From Arsukibacterium sp. UBA3155 (GTDB taxonomy: Bacteria > Pseudomonadota > Gammaproteobacteria > Enterobacterales > Alteromonadaceae): 64,000 nucleotides of DNA. The stretch spans positions 1 through 64,000 of the forward strand of contig DEYP01000029.1 of NCBI GenBank assembly GCA_002364615.1, given 5' to 3'. Of the stretch, positions 1-9,168 are shown one piece after another. The position numbers and the translations under genes were made by a program. Within the stretch, counting starts at the first letter, position 1. Each line of letters opens with the position of its first letter. The notes beneath the pieces were generated by a model. The model saw only the letters and a program-made list of their open reading frames with translations. It was not told the DNA's origin and made no database searches.

Positions 1-262
1 TATGCTCGCGGGTTCGAGTCCCGGCAGCGAAGCCATTTATTACTTTTCAAGAACATCAGCTCAAATAATGTAAGCTTACTTAAATACTACGCGGTAGTTC
101 AGTCGGTTGCTCTTAGCGACAAGCTTAGCCGGCCTGTCACGCCCGATCCAGTTATGCTCGCGGGTTCGAGTCCCGGTAGCTCCGCCATTTATTCCTTTTC
201 AACAACATCAGCTCAAATAATGTAAGCTTACTTAAATACTACGCGGTAGTTCAGTCGGTTGC
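1..262. repeat. 152-bp tandem repeat carrying tRNA-Asp-like segments
   Basis: Bases 1-110 match 153-262 almost exactly, a direct repeat with a 152-bp period. Each unit holds the 3' half of a tRNA-like sequence (T arm and a terminal CCA), an AT-rich spacer, and then the 5' half of the next copy (D arm). The first copy is cut by the window start. The third stops after the D arm at 262, just before the stop codon of the histidine kinase gene. The D arm, the anticodon segment with GTC and the T arm resemble tRNA-Asp. The repeat may continue to the left. Confidence 0.7.
91..187 (+). pseudogene. degenerate tRNA-Asp-like copy
   Basis: The segment reads like tRNA-Asp: a typical D arm at the 5' end, an anticodon arm with CTGTCAC (anticodon GTC), a normal T arm (GGTTCGAGTCCC) and an encoded CCA. 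It also has extra bases between the D and anticodon arms and between the anticodon and T arms, so it is about 20 nt too long. The two acceptor strands (starting about ACGCGG, ending about CTCCG) pair poorly. A functional tRNA is unlikely. It probably arose by recombination in a tRNA-Asp array lying to the left. Confidence 0.5.
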
Positions 263-265
263 GTG

Positions 266-1666
266 TTACTTTGGTTGCTTTGCGCCCGGACATTTTTCAG
301 GTAAGGTTAAGCGAAAACTGGTTCCTTTACCCATTATAGAATCTACGCTGATAGCGCCACCTAGTGTACTTGCCATCAAATTGTAAACAATAGCCAGCCC
401 CAGACCACTGCCGCCATTACTTCTTTTTGTGGTGTAAAATGGCTCAAAAATACGTTTTTGCTCAGCTTTCTCTATCCCTTTGCCACTGTCCTTTACCGTC
501 AGTTCAACACTGTTTTTCAGGTTTTTAGTAATAGAAAAGACAATTTGGTTGTCACTCTGTCCTGGTTCAAAAGCATGAATACACGCATTGATAACCAGAT
601 TGGTAATCACCTGGGCAATGGCACCGGGGTAGGTGGTGATGTTCACCGGTTGGTCACACTCAATAATATGATTTACATTATAGGCTTTAGTATAAGGTTT
701 AAGGGTCGTGACCAGCGTATGAAGATAGTCTGCCAGATTAATGGTCTGAATATCGTAGCTTGATTGATCAACGGCGGTTTTTTTAAAATTAACCACCAGC
801 TCGGCAGAGCGGTTCAGCGTGCGCTCAATCACGCCGTGACTATCACGCAACGCCATAATAGTCGTTTCCAGTTTACTGCGACTCAAAGTATTGCTAATCA
901 GTAACGCCTGAAGTTTATCAGCAAGCTCTATACAGTGTGAGTTGGCGGTAATAGCAATGCCCAGCGGTGTATTGACTTCATGGGCTACGCCAGCGACCAA
1001 CGTGCCTAAAGACGCCATTTTTTCTGATTCAACCAGTTGAGCCTGAGTGTGCTCTAATTCATGGATATGTTGTTCAAGCTGCTGGGTGCGCTCGACAACT
1101 CTTTGTTCAAGTTGTTGATTTAAAACCTCCAGCTGCTGCTGATATTTCTTTTTCTGGTTGGCAGTAAGTGCCCGGCCATACAAATCCGCCAGCGCAGCAA
1201 CAAAGTGCGTTTCATCATCAGTCCAATGTTTTAACGTGTCTTTTTGTTCACAACAAATGATACCGATCATCTTGCCGCCAAAGCGGATGGGTACATCCAG
1301 CATTGACAGAATATTGGCTGGGATAAGGTAATTTTCGGTAAACTCTTTGGTCGCAGGATGGTTGCAAGCATCGTCGGCGCGAATAACACGCTGATGGTCC
1401 AGAGCGTTAAAGTAAACGGGTAAATCCTGACGATGAAAGATTGATTTTTCAGTACTTAAGGGTAAGTCGATATCAATCAATTGCTCGCAGGTAATCAGTT
1501 CGCGGTTGTCGTCAAAACACCAGAGGCTGACCCGGGAGATTTTCAGCCCGTTTAAGCAGGCTTGCAGTAGCAGCAATTCTGCTGCCTGGCTGTCGCCACT
1601 GTCGAGCACCGGGCTTAATGACACATGCAGCAGAATATTTTCAAGCGTTGTATCCACGTCAACCAA
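266..1666 (-). CDS. GAF-domain sensor histidine kinase
   Basis: This is a cytoplasmic sensor kinase of 466 aa. A GAF domain covers about residues 20-165 and a glutamine-rich coiled coil about 170-215. The phospho-acceptor His229 lies in AHEVNTPLG. The ATPase part shows the N box with Asn356 and Asn360, G1 DSGKG (393-397), the F box FEPFYTTK and G2 GGSGLGL (418-424). There are no membrane segments, so the GAF domain probably senses a soluble ligand. No response regulator lies nearby, making it an orphan kinase. The signal and partner are unknown. The class is certain. Confidence 0.9.
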   Translation of the reverse strand: MVDVDTTLENILLHVSLSPVLDSGDSQAAELLLLQACLNGLKISRVSLWCFDDNRELITCEQLIDIDLPLSTEKSIFHRQDLPVYFNALDHQRVIRADDACNHPATKEFTENYLIPANILSMLDVPIRFGGKMIGIICCEQKDTLKHWTDDETHFVAALADLYGRALTANQKKKYQQQLEVLNQQLEQRVVERTQQLEQHIHELEHTQAQLVESEKMASLGTLVAGVAHEVNTPLGIAITANSHCIELADKLQALLISNTLSRSKLETTIMALRDSHGVIERTLNRSAELVVNFKKTAVDQSSYDIQTINLADYLHTLVTTLKPYTKAYNVNHIIECDQPVNITTYPGAIAQVITNLVINACIHAFEPGQSDNQIVFSITKNLKNSVELTVKDSGKGIEKAEQKRIFEPFYTTKRSNGGSGLGLAIVYNLMASTLGGAISVDSIMGKGTSFRLTLPEKCPGAKQPK

Positions 1667-1786
1667 CTTATTGGTTATGGCAGAGTAAACTGCCTGCTTT
1701 ATTCAATGTAATCAGTTTTATAGTTACTATAGCAATGAATTAAGCCGGTGACGAACCAGCATCCTATTAATATGCCTGTTGGGATG

Positions 1787-2200
1787 TTATTTTTTAAGCG
1801 GTACTTTTCCTGCGATAAACCAACCAATAATCATCATCGCAACAAAACCAGCGGTGCCACTGCCGGCGGCAGGTAGGGCGGCAATCGCCGGACCAGGGCA
1901 ATAACCTGCTAAACCCCAGCCAACACCAAAAATAGCCGCCCCGATCAGTAGCGACCTATCCAGCTGTTGTTTCGATGGCAGAGCAAAACCAGTGCTTAGC
2001 AGTGGCGCGCCCTTTTTTAACGATAATTTGTAGCCGATGGTATAGACTACCAACGCTGCAGCCATCACAAGCGCCAGGCTGGGATCCCAGTTACCGGTTA
2101 AATCTAAAAAGCCCAGTACTTTTTGCGGGTCAATCATTTTTGACACAGCAATACCTGCTGAGATAAGTAAGCCGGACAACAATGCAAAAAACAGTTGCAT
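1787..2200 (-). CDS. YeeE/YedE-family membrane protein, second half (DUF6691)
   Basis: A small integral membrane protein of 137 aa with about four hydrophobic segments. The motif GWGLAGYCPGPA (Cys101) matches the conserved cysteine loop of the YeeE/YedE family, whose members move thiosulfate or other sulfur species across the inner membrane. An upstream extension of the frame is rejected, because the ATG at 2200 has a GAGGT ribosome site and the extra residues are not membrane-like. The previous gene ends 14 bp upstream, so the two half-transporters are probably made together. Substrate is inferred from the family. Confidence 0.85.
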   Translation of the reverse strand: MQLFFALLSGLLISAGIAVSKMIDPQKVLGFLDLTGNWDPSLALVMAAALVVYTIGYKLSLKKGAPLLSTGFALPSKQQLDRSLLIGAAIFGVGWGLAGYCPGPAIAALPAAGSGTAGFVAMMIIGWFIAGKVPLKK

Positions 2201-2214
2201 ATAAACCTCACAAA

Positions 2215-2616
2215 TTAAAAGAAACTGGCGACGACGACACCGGTGGCCATAAACATCATGGTTGCAGCAATAGAGCGTGGTGAAAAGCGACCAATTCCGC
2301 AAATACCGTGACCGGAAGTACAACCGCTGCCCCATGCCGTGCCAAGACCAACCAGTAAGCCGGCAATCAGGGTTCTGCTGTTAAGGTCGGGCGTACTAAA
2401 GCTAAAATCACTGATGGCCAAGCCGACCAATAAAGGGCCGAGTAGCAAGCCCGCTACAAAAGCCAGTCGCCAGCTACGTCCATCACGCTGAAACAGAGCC
2501 TGGCTGGCAATGCCTGAAATGCCGGCTATCCGGCCTAAAGTTACCAGCAGTAACAAGGTGCCCAGACCGATAAGGCTGCCGCCAACTAACGCTGATATCG
2601 GGGTGAAATTATCCAT
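2215..2616 (-). CDS. YeeE/YedE-family membrane protein, first half
   Basis: A 133-aa inner-membrane protein with about four transmembrane helices. It carries the family signature GSGCTSGHGICG near residues 96-107, with Cys99 and Cys106 expected to line the sulfur-conducting path. It has an AGAGG ribosome site 6 nt before the ATG, and that site overlaps the stop codon of the rhodanese gene. Together with the following half it makes one YeeE/YedE unit split over two genes, as often seen beside rhodanese and TauE genes. Confidence 0.87.
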   Translation of the reverse strand: MDNFTPISALVGGSLIGLGTLLLLVTLGRIAGISGIASQALFQRDGRSWRLAFVAGLLLGPLLVGLAISDFSFSTPDLNSRTLIAGLLVGLGTAWGSGCTSGHGICGIGRFSPRSIAATMMFMATGVVVASFF

Positions 2617-2625
2617 GCGGCGCCT

Positions 2626-3039
2626 CTACTTCTGCTGATTACTTTGCGTTGCTAAGTTAGCATCAAGCCAACCTTGCATACCACCGGCTACTGAGTAAAC
2701 GTCATTAAACCCCATACGCTGCAATGATTCAGCTGCCAGGGCTGAGCGACCTCCGGAGCGGCAAATTAAATATAAGGGCTGTCTGGCTAACTCCGTCAGT
2801 GCAACATCGGCGGCACAGCCACTGGCAGCAACTGCAGGATGATTTGCCAGTTGCATTTCCAGTACGCCTCTTGGGTAATTAATGGCTCCGGCAATATGGC
2901 CCTGGGCAAACTCAGCGGGCTCCCGCACATCAATCAGTCGTGGCTCAGGGTTTTGCTCCAGGTAGGTTGCCAGTTCAGCAACCGTTACTTCGTTGATATT
3001 GTGCTTTGCTTCACTTATAAGTTGCTGTGCTGTTTTCAT
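2626..3039 (-). CDS. single-domain rhodanese (sulfurtransferase)
   Basis: A 137-aa protein with one rhodanese domain. The active loop CRSGGRS starts at Cys93, which would carry the persulfide. No signal peptide is visible, so it should act in the cytoplasm. It is flanked by a TauE-type exporter and YeeE/YedE halves, a common arrangement for handling sulfane sulfur, thiosulfate or sulfite. AGGAG lies 6 nt before the ATG. The whole module runs leftward in one direction with short gaps and is probably one transcript. Confidence 0.9.
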   Translation of the reverse strand: MKTAQQLISEAKHNINEVTVAELATYLEQNPEPRLIDVREPAEFAQGHIAGAINYPRGVLEMQLANHPAVAASGCAADVALTELARQPLYLICRSGGRSALAAESLQRMGFNDVYSVAGGMQGWLDANLATQSNQQK

Positions 3040-3069
3040 AACATGCTCCTGTAATAAAATTGACCATCT

Positions 3070-3819
3070 TTAAAGCACCGACTGGCTCACAACGACGATG
3101 GCCATCACCACTAAAAAAAGGGCGAAGCCACGCTGCAGGTTTTCTTTAGGCAGGCGCCGACCTATCCAGCCACCAACATAGCTGCCGACAATGCCGGCGA
3201 CAATCATTAATGCAATAACAGACCAGTCAAACTGTAGTCCCTTAGCGCTGTAAACCATAAAATACTTAGTGAAGCCAACGAATGATTTCATTGCAATAAT
3301 GAGCAAGCTGGTCGCAACACTGATAGCAATGGGCAGGCCTCCCATGAATACTAAAGCCGGCACGATAAGAAAGCCGCCACCAACACCAACAAAACCGGTA
3401 ATAGCGCCGACCACAAGGCCATCGGCAATTACTTTGGCTTTATTAAAAACGTGCTTGCCAGCATTATCTTTGAGTTTGCTGTGCCACATGAACCACGCTG
3501 CGATAAGCATCAATAGCGCAAATACCAGCAGCTGCCAACGGCTATCAACGAGGGTGCCTACCCAGGCGCCACCATAGGTGCCCAGCATACCCGGTACGCC
3601 AAACCATAGAACATGACGCCAGCTAATCAGTCTTTTCATACCGTTGTGCACTGAACCAAATAAACTGATGCCGGCAACGATAAGTAAGGAAGAAGCTATA
3701 GCCAGCTCTGCCGACATGCCAACGAGGTACAATAGTACTGGTACTGTCAGAATAGAGCCGCCCGAGCCAAACAGGCCAAGGCTTAAACCAATAATCAATG
3801 CTCCAAATAAAGCCAGCAC
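3070..3819 (-). CDS. TauE/SafE-family sulfite/organosulfur exporter
   Basis: An inner-membrane protein of about 250 aa with some eight hydrophobic segments and the two glycine-rich half-repeats typical of TauE/SafE (GLFGSGGS near the N terminus and GFVGVGGGF in the middle). The family exports sulfite and related sulfonates. It is the first gene of the sulfur module. The start is uncertain: a GTG at 3819 follows GGGGG, while a TTG at 3837 would add six residues without a clear ribosome site. An AT-rich palindrome lies upstream at 3893-3920. Confidence 0.85.
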   Translation of the reverse strand: MLALFGALIIGLSLGLFGSGGSILTVPVLLYLVGMSAELAIASSLLIVAGISLFGSVHNGMKRLISWRHVLWFGVPGMLGTYGGAWVGTLVDSRWQLLVFALLMLIAAWFMWHSKLKDNAGKHVFNKAKVIADGLVVGAITGFVGVGGGFLIVPALVFMGGLPIAISVATSLLIIAMKSFVGFTKYFMVYSAKGLQFDWSVIALMIVAGIVGSYVGGWIGRRLPKENLQRGFALFLVVMAIVVVSQSVL

Positions 3820-3892
3820 ATCGCCCCCATATAGCAAAAAAGAATAAACATATAACTGAATTTAATTCTAAAGGGTTTTAAGGCATTCAGCA

Positions 3893-3920
3893 ATTAAAAT
3901 TTAGTATAATCTAATTTAAT
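3893..3920 (-). promoter_or_regulatory. AT-rich palindrome upstream of the sulfur module
   Basis: ATTAAAATTTAG and CTAATTTAAT form an imperfect inverted repeat around TATAAT. Read on the minus strand the centre gives TATACT, a possible -10 box for the TauE operon, so a bound repressor would block the promoter. Sulfur modules of this type are often controlled by ArsR-family persulfide sensors (BigR/SqrR/YgaV) that bind AT-rich inverted repeats. No such gene is in the window, so the assignment is an inference. Confidence 0.35.
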
Positions 3921-3972
3921 GGCTATGCAGAATTTTTTACAGCGGCAGAATATGGAAGGAATAAGGGAGAAG

Positions 3973-4009
3973 CAGACTGAGCTTAGCGTATAAAGTTAAG
4001 CGCAGTCTG
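3973..4009 (-). terminator. hairpin downstream of proS
   Basis: Two 13-nt arms (CAGACTGAGCTTA and TAAGCGCAGTCTG) pair with one mismatch around an 11-nt loop, 17 bp past the proS stop codon. The T run is weak on the minus strand (CTTCTCC) and better on the plus strand (TTTTA). It may be an imperfect terminator or an mRNA 3'-end stabiliser. Confidence 0.5.
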
Positions 4010-4025
4010 TTTTAGGGTATAAGTA

Positions 4026-5750
4026 TCAGCGACTTAATTTTTGCTGAATTTCAGTAATAACATTTGCGATATCAAGCATCATTTTTTCACCGCTGCGGCG
4101 GTTTTTATATTCAACCTGTTGGTTATCCAGATTTCGCTCACCTATTACGATAGTATGAGGTATGCCAACCAGTTCCATGTCAGCAAACATGACTCCGGGA
4201 CGCTCCCGGCGATCATCAAATAAAACCTCAATGCCTGCCTCGGTTAACTGCTGATATAGCTGTTCAGTAACTTCAGCGATGCGCACTGATTTGTGCATAT
4301 TCATTGGGATCAGGGCGACCTGAAATGGCGCTATGGCATCAGGCCAGATAATGCCAAAGTCATCGTGATTTTGTTCAATGGCAGCGGCAACAATCCGGGA
4401 TACACCGACACCATAGCAGCCCATCGTCATGGTTTGATGTTTGCCTTCTTCGTTCAATACTCCGGCCTTAAGTGCTTTTGAGTATTTTTCACCCAATTGA
4501 AAAATATGGCCAACTTCAATACCGCGTTTAATGATGAGCTTACCCGCACCGCAGGGGCTGGGATCGCCAGCCACAATGTTACGAATATCTGCAATCTCAT
4601 ATTCAGTGATATCACGCGCCCAGTTAACACCGCTAAGATGATAACCATCTTTATTGGCACCGGTAACAAAATCGGCAAGATGGGCGGCGCTGCGATCCGC
4701 CACAACGCGGATGTTTAACCCTACCGGGCCCACGGAACCCGGACCCGCGCCGCACAGTGACCGGATTTGCTCATCGGTCGCAAATTGCAGCGGGCTGGCA
4801 ACACCTGCCAGCTTTTCGGCTTTAAGCTCGTTTAATTCATGATCGCCACGCACCACTAATGCAATCAGTTGCTGCTTGCCATGCTCATCCGCTTTTGCAA
4901 GTACAAACAACGTTTTAGCAATGGTTGCCGCTGCAATATTTAATAGTGCAGCAACCTCGGCTACCGTACCTGCTGCCGGAGTTTCAATTTTAGTTAATGC
5001 TTTTTCAGCCGCCGGTTTGCTGCCTTCTGGTGCCAATGCTTCAGCCATTTCAATATTGGCGGCATAGTCGCTGCTGTCAGAAAATGCGATGGCATCTTCA
5101 CCTGATTCAGCCAACACATGAAACTCATGTGAAACGCTGCCACCAATAGCACCGCTGTCTGCCTGCACGGGCCGGTAATCCAGGCCCAGCCGATTAAAAA
5201 TATTGCAGTATGCACGGTACATGGCATCGTAAGTTTGTTGCAAACTATCCTGACCCAGGTGGAAAGAATAAGCATCCTTCATCAAAAATTCACGGGCCCG
5301 CATTACACCAAAACGCGGCCGGCGTTCGTCCCGGAATTTTGTTTGGATCTGATACACATTCAGCGGCAATTGTTTATAGCTGGTAATTTCGCGACGAACC
5401 AGATCAGTAATGACTTCTTCATGAGTCGGACCTAACACATAATCGCGTTGATGACGGTCTTTAAATCGCAACAATTCGGCGTCCATTGTTTCCCAGCGAC
5501 CAGACTCCTGCCACAGCTCAGCAGGTTGCACCATTGGCAGTAATACCTCTATTGCCCCGGCTTTATTCATTTCCTGACGTACAATTTCTTCAACTTTACG
5601 CAACACGCGGACACCTGTCGGCAGATAGCTGAACATACCGGTGCCAAGCCGGCGGATCATGCCGGCTCTTAACATCAGTTTATGACTGATAATTTCGGCG
5701 TCGGAAGGCGTTTCCTTTACCGTTGATAATAAATACTGGCTGGTGCGCAT
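4026..5750 (-). CDS. proS: prolyl-tRNA synthetase
   Basis: Charges tRNA-Pro with proline in the cytoplasm. At 574 aa it has the length of the bacterial form. The class II core contains [10 protein letters not shown] with the REF motif (motif 2) and [13 protein letters not shown] (motif 3). Between them, about residues 225-390, lies the inserted YbaK-like editing domain that removes mischarged alanine. The C-terminal anticodon-binding domain starts near 470. The ATG at 5750 has GAGAG just upstream. Essential housekeeping gene, apparently transcribed alone. Confidence 0.97.
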   Translation of the reverse strand: MRTSQYLLSTVKETPSDAEIISHKLMLRAGMIRRLGTGMFSYLPTGVRVLRKVEEIVRQEMNKAGAIEVLLPMVQPAELWQESGRWETMDAELLRFKDRHQRDYVLGPTHEEVITDLVRREITSYKQLPLNVYQIQTKFRDERRPRFGVMRAREFLMKDAYSFHLGQDSLQQTYDAMYRAYCNIFNRLGLDYRPVQADSGAIGGSVSHEFHVLAESGEDAIAFSDSSDYAANIEMAEALAPEGSKPAAEKALTKIETPAAGTVAEVAALLNIAAATIAKTLFVLAKADEHGKQQLIALVVRGDHELNELKAEKLAGVASPLQFATDEQIRSLCGAGPGSVGPVGLNIRVVADRSAAHLADFVTGANKDGYHLSGVNWARDITEYEIADIRNIVAGDPSPCGAGKLIIKRGIEVGHIFQLGEKYSKALKAGVLNEEGKHQTMTMGCYGVGVSRIVAAAIEQNHDDFGIIWPDAIAPFQVALIPMNMHKSVRIAEVTEQLYQQLTEAGIEVLFDDRRERPGVMFADMELVGIPHTIVIGERNLDNQQVEYKNRRSGEKMMLDIANVITEIQQKLSR

Positions 5751-5800
5751 GCTGCTCTCAAAAAAGTAGTCAAAAAATTGCCATCATTCTAGCAAGTCAT

Positions 5801-6859
5801 TTAGTCAGGCAGAAGTTGAATCTGATGTTTTATTGGCTTATTTGTCACTTGCTGGTCTTCGAGCATGCCACCTATCGTATAAAGGACGCCGTCAATATTC
5901 AGCAAAGTTCGGCTATCCATGATGGCACGGCTCTGTGCTGCCGTGTGCCACTGTTGCCGGCTAACCGAATATATCCAAACCTCCGCACTGGGTGCCGTAG
6001 GGCGGCCCTGATAACTAATCCCGTTGAAAATATAGGCAGACTGGCTACCGCCAACAAATACGATAACCTGCTCGCCATTTAACTCAGTACCGGTAGCTGC
6101 CATCCTAAAGCGCGCCTTGCCGGTAGGATGGGGTACTTGCTGCCAGGCTATTTCATTCGCTTTAACGCCAATAATGCCTTGCCAGCAGGCGGGTTCCATC
6201 ACAAAGGTACGTGGTGTAGCGACTGGGTATTCTACGGCAACGCCATCGCACAGCAGCAGGGTATTGCCAACAATACCTCCCGCTAAGCCCGAGACGGGTT
6301 TACCCGGATACGGAGTCGCCTGTGACCAGCGCTGAGTAAAATTATCGAACAGTTGCATCAGATTGATATTACCATGGTCACTCCAGCCGCTTGCCAGGTA
6401 GATGTAGCGGTTCTGATACGGCAATGCGACGGCATCATCTACCGGTACCGGTATATCATTAATCCGGGTGTAACGCCGGGTAACCGGGTCAAGCCGATAA
6501 CTGTCAGCTGCAGTTTGCTTGCTGCCATCAGCATTAATGGTAAAACCACCGAACAGGAAAAAATTATTATTTAGTGCCACCATACTGGCACCGGCACGAC
6601 CCGTAAGCCGCTGCTGGCTTGGCACTGCCGGTAATTCGGTCCAGCCAAATTCATCCAGGGTATGCATCCATACTTTGTTATGCAGATCAGTGCTTTGTTT
6701 GCCAGGACCCATGCCCAGAGCACTGACGATATAGGTTTTGCCTCGTACGGTGGTGCTTGCCACACTATTATTGCTTACCGGCTCAGGTAAGTCGGGTATC
6801 GCAATGCTACTGGCTGTAGCCGTCAGCAAACTAAGGTAGCTGAGAGATTTCAGTAACAT
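5801..6859 (-). CDS. secreted kelch-repeat protein
   Basis: A 352-aa protein with an N-terminal signal peptide (MLLKSLSYLSLL...) and repeated kelch-like blocks (NNFFLFGG, GEQVIVFVGG, GVLYTIGG), which predict a beta-propeller in the periplasm or outside the cell. It resembles galactose-oxidase / N-acetylneuraminate-epimerase type propellers, but the catalytic role is unknown. The ATG at 6859 follows GGAG by 9 nt and is preferred over one at 6874. The start overlaps the end of trmO by 29 bp, so the two are probably cotranscribed. Confidence 0.75.
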   Translation of the reverse strand: MLLKSLSYLSLLTATASSIAIPDLPEPVSNNSVASTTVRGKTYIVSALGMGPGKQSTDLHNKVWMHTLDEFGWTELPAVPSQQRLTGRAGASMVALNNNFFLFGGFTINADGSKQTAADSYRLDPVTRRYTRINDIPVPVDDAVALPYQNRYIYLASGWSDHGNINLMQLFDNFTQRWSQATPYPGKPVSGLAGGIVGNTLLLCDGVAVEYPVATPRTFVMEPACWQGIIGVKANEIAWQQVPHPTGKARFRMAATGTELNGEQVIVFVGGSQSAYIFNGISYQGRPTAPSAEVWIYSVSRQQWHTAAQSRAIMDSRTLLNIDGVLYTIGGMLEDQQVTNKPIKHQIQLLPD

Positions 6860-7538
6860 GGTTGTGGTCTCCATTGACAGTCCATTTAATATTAAAGTGG
6901 TACAGCGTCATACCGTAATGTTGTTCAGCATCGCGTTGTTTTTTATAGGATGGCCGGGGATCCTGTTTTAATACTTTTTCTATAAGTAACGCTAATTCCG
7001 GATGCTTTTTCTGAGCCAGGCAAAATGCGTTGGCTTGCTCACTAAAAGTAACCGCCATCCCGGTTTGTGGTGCGCTGTCAGCAAAGCCACCAGCCGCTTC
7101 AGGCAGGGCATCAGCATAGGGTAAATACGGTTTAATGTCTAAAATGGGCGTACCATCCAGCAAATCTATACCGCTAAGCTCCAGCACCAGATTACTATTA
7201 CGCCGGTAAACCCTTTCCAGTTTAACGACGGACAGGCCAATTGGATTAGGTCTGAACGTTGCCCGGGTGGCAAAAACGCCTTTTCGGGCGTTGCCCCCCA
7301 GCCGCGGCGGTCTGACTAAAGGCGACCAGCCCTTGCTGGCGGTTTCATGAAATACGAAAACCAGCCACAAATGACTGAATGCCTCAATGCCGCGCACAAT
7401 ATCATCTTCTGCATAGGGCGGCGCCAGTACCAGTCTGCCTCTTGCTTCGGCAATTAAACCGGGTTGACGGGGAATCGCAAACTTTTGTTTATAAGGCGAC
7501 TCGACAGTACCTATTACCTGAAACTGAAAAGAACTCAT
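6831..7538 (-). CDS. trmO: tRNA (adenine(37)-N6)-methyltransferase
   Basis: A TsaA/YaeB/VirR-family protein (235 aa) that methylates N6 of t6A37 in tRNA-Thr using S-adenosylmethionine. Family motifs are clear: IGTVESPYKQKFAIPRQPG near the start, LVRPPRLGGN and the RATFRPNPIGLS block in the first half, and GIDLLDGTPILDIKPYLPY in the middle. The C-terminal extension ending in YHFNIKW fits the enterobacterial length. It is divergent from purU, with a 150-bp gap that must hold both promoters. Confidence 0.93.
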   Translation of the reverse strand: MSSFQFQVIGTVESPYKQKFAIPRQPGLIAEARGRLVLAPPYAEDDIVRGIEAFSHLWLVFVFHETASKGWSPLVRPPRLGGNARKGVFATRATFRPNPIGLSVVKLERVYRRNSNLVLELSGIDLLDGTPILDIKPYLPYADALPEAAGGFADSAPQTGMAVTFSEQANAFCLAQKKHPELALLIEKVLKQDPRPSYKKQRDAEQHYGMTLYHFNIKWTVNGDHNHVTEISQLP

Positions 7539-7688
7539 TTTGGTCTACACACCGCCAGCATGATCAATCGGGCATTATGCAGTTGCAATTGCGAAACAAC
7601 AAGCGCAAGCAAAGACGTCTGAATATCTTTGACGCTAGATGGTTATTGCGCAAGAATAACGTAGCCAATGTTAATTTAAGAGTAAAAG

Positions 7689-8522
7689 ATGGAACGAAAA
7701 ACCCTGTTAACAGAATGCCCTGACTCAAAAGGGCTTATCGCTCAAATTACCAATATTTGTTACAAGCATCAGCTTAATATTATTCGCAATACCGAATATG
7801 TTGACCCGGTAACAGGCCAGTTTTATATGCGAACCGTGCTGGAAGGAGTATTCAATGACACCACGTTACTATTCGATCTGGACCGTGCATTACCGCCCGG
7901 CAGTCGCCGCAGCTTGTTAAGTGATGGTGCCAAAAAAGTGGTAATACTCGTTACCAGAGAAGCGCACTGCCTGGGCGATATTTTAATTAAGGTATTTGAT
8001 GGCTCGCTGGCGTTAGATATCGCCGCAATTGTCGGTAATTATCCACAGCTGAGCAGCCTGGCTGACAAGTTTGAGATCCCTTATCACTATATCAGCCATC
8101 AGGGGCTTGGTCGCGCCGAGCATGAACAGCAGCTTCTGGCAACCATAGCACCCTATCAACCCGATTATTTAGTGCTTGCCAAGTTTATGCGAATTCTGAC
8201 TGCCGATTTTGTCGCACAGTACCGCAACAGAATTATCAATATACATCATAGCTTTTTACCGGCCTTTATTGGTGCAAACCCTTATCAGCAAGCGTTTGAA
8301 CGTGGGGTGAAAATTATTGGCGCCACCGCGCATTTTGTGAATGAACAGTTAGATGAAGGCCCGATTATTGAACAGATGGTTCGCACTGTCGATCATAACT
8401 TCAGTGCTGACGATATGGCCAAAGCGGGTCGGGATGTTGAAAAAGCGGCCTTAAGCAGAGCCTTGCAGCTGGTGGTTGAAAATCGGGTGCTGGTGCATGG
8501 CAATAAAACGGTGGTGCTGTAA
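7689..8522 (+). CDS. purU: formyltetrahydrofolate deformylase
   Basis: Hydrolyses 10-formyl-tetrahydrofolate to formate and tetrahydrofolate, supplying formate for the PurT step of purine synthesis and balancing one-carbon pools. At 277 aa it has an N-terminal ACT domain (about 5-85) followed by the formyltransferase-like catalytic domain. The active-site block IINIHHSFLPAF and the later GATAHFVNEQLDEGPII carry the Asn, His and Asp of the catalytic triad. It starts at ATG 7689, just after an AAGAG-like site. Confidence 0.95.
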   Translation: MERKTLLTECPDSKGLIAQITNICYKHQLNIIRNTEYVDPVTGQFYMRTVLEGVFNDTTLLFDLDRALPPGSRRSLLSDGAKKVVILVTREAHCLGDILIKVFDGSLALDIAAIVGNYPQLSSLADKFEIPYHYISHQGLGRAEHEQQLLATIAPYQPDYLVLAKFMRILTADFVAQYRNRIINIHHSFLPAFIGANPYQQAFERGVKIIGATAHFVNEQLDEGPIIEQMVRTVDHNFSADDMAKAGRDVEKAALSRALQLVVENRVLVHGNKTVVL

Positions 8523-8615
8523 CGGGCGTTTACATTGTGCATATTATCTTTAATACTGGAGCAAATCGTTACACGTTAGCCAAGTCGTTACACGATAACA
8601 AAAAGGAACATGGTT

Positions 8616-9149
8616 ATGAAAATACTGCTGTTGTTGTGCAGCATGCTATTTACAGCAGCTATTGGGGCTGCAGAAACCGGCGCACTGCACCCTAAATTAG
8701 AGGTATTCAGACCTTATCTTGGTCAATACTGGCAAGGTAACCTTGCCGAGCCTGGCAGCACTAAGGCGGTTATTGATCGCTCTCACTGGTTCCGGGCATT
8801 AAATGGCCAGGCAATAAAAACGGTGCACTCTATTAATCATGGTGAGTATGGTGGCGAGTCTTTTATTTTTTGGGACGAAGCTAAAAACAGTCTGGCGTAC
8901 TATTATTTTACAACGGCTGGATTTTATACCTATGGCACGATGCAATTTAATCCGCAAAGTGGCGAAATTACCGCGCTGGAAAATGTTGAGAACAACCAGA
9001 ACGGCATTACACAGGTTAAATCACACAGTAAAATTATGCCTGATGGTACTCTGGAGGTTCGCTCGACCTATTTACAGAATGAGCAATGGGTGCAAGGACA
9101 CAGTGCGGTATATCAACCCGTTGCACCTCAGGAAATCATTTTTAAATAG
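8616..9149 (+). CDS. secreted hypothetical protein
   Basis: A 177-aa protein with a clear signal peptide (MKILLLLCSMLFTAAIGAAE). The mature part is rich in Trp, Tyr and Gly and looks like a small beta-rich periplasmic domain; no family was recognised. The ATG at 8616 is chosen because AAGGA lies 8 nt upstream, whereas the ATG at 8610 is too close to it. It is convergent with the carbonic anhydrase gene, 19 bp away. Confidence 0.65.
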   Translation: MKILLLLCSMLFTAAIGAAETGALHPKLEVFRPYLGQYWQGNLAEPGSTKAVIDRSHWFRALNGQAIKTVHSINHGEYGGESFIFWDEAKNSLAYYYFTTAGFYTYGTMQFNPQSGEITALENVENNQNGITQVKSHSKIMPDGTLEVRSTYLQNEQWVQGHSAVYQPVAPQEIIFK

Positions 9150-9168
9150 CTGGCTACGCAGCTTACTA

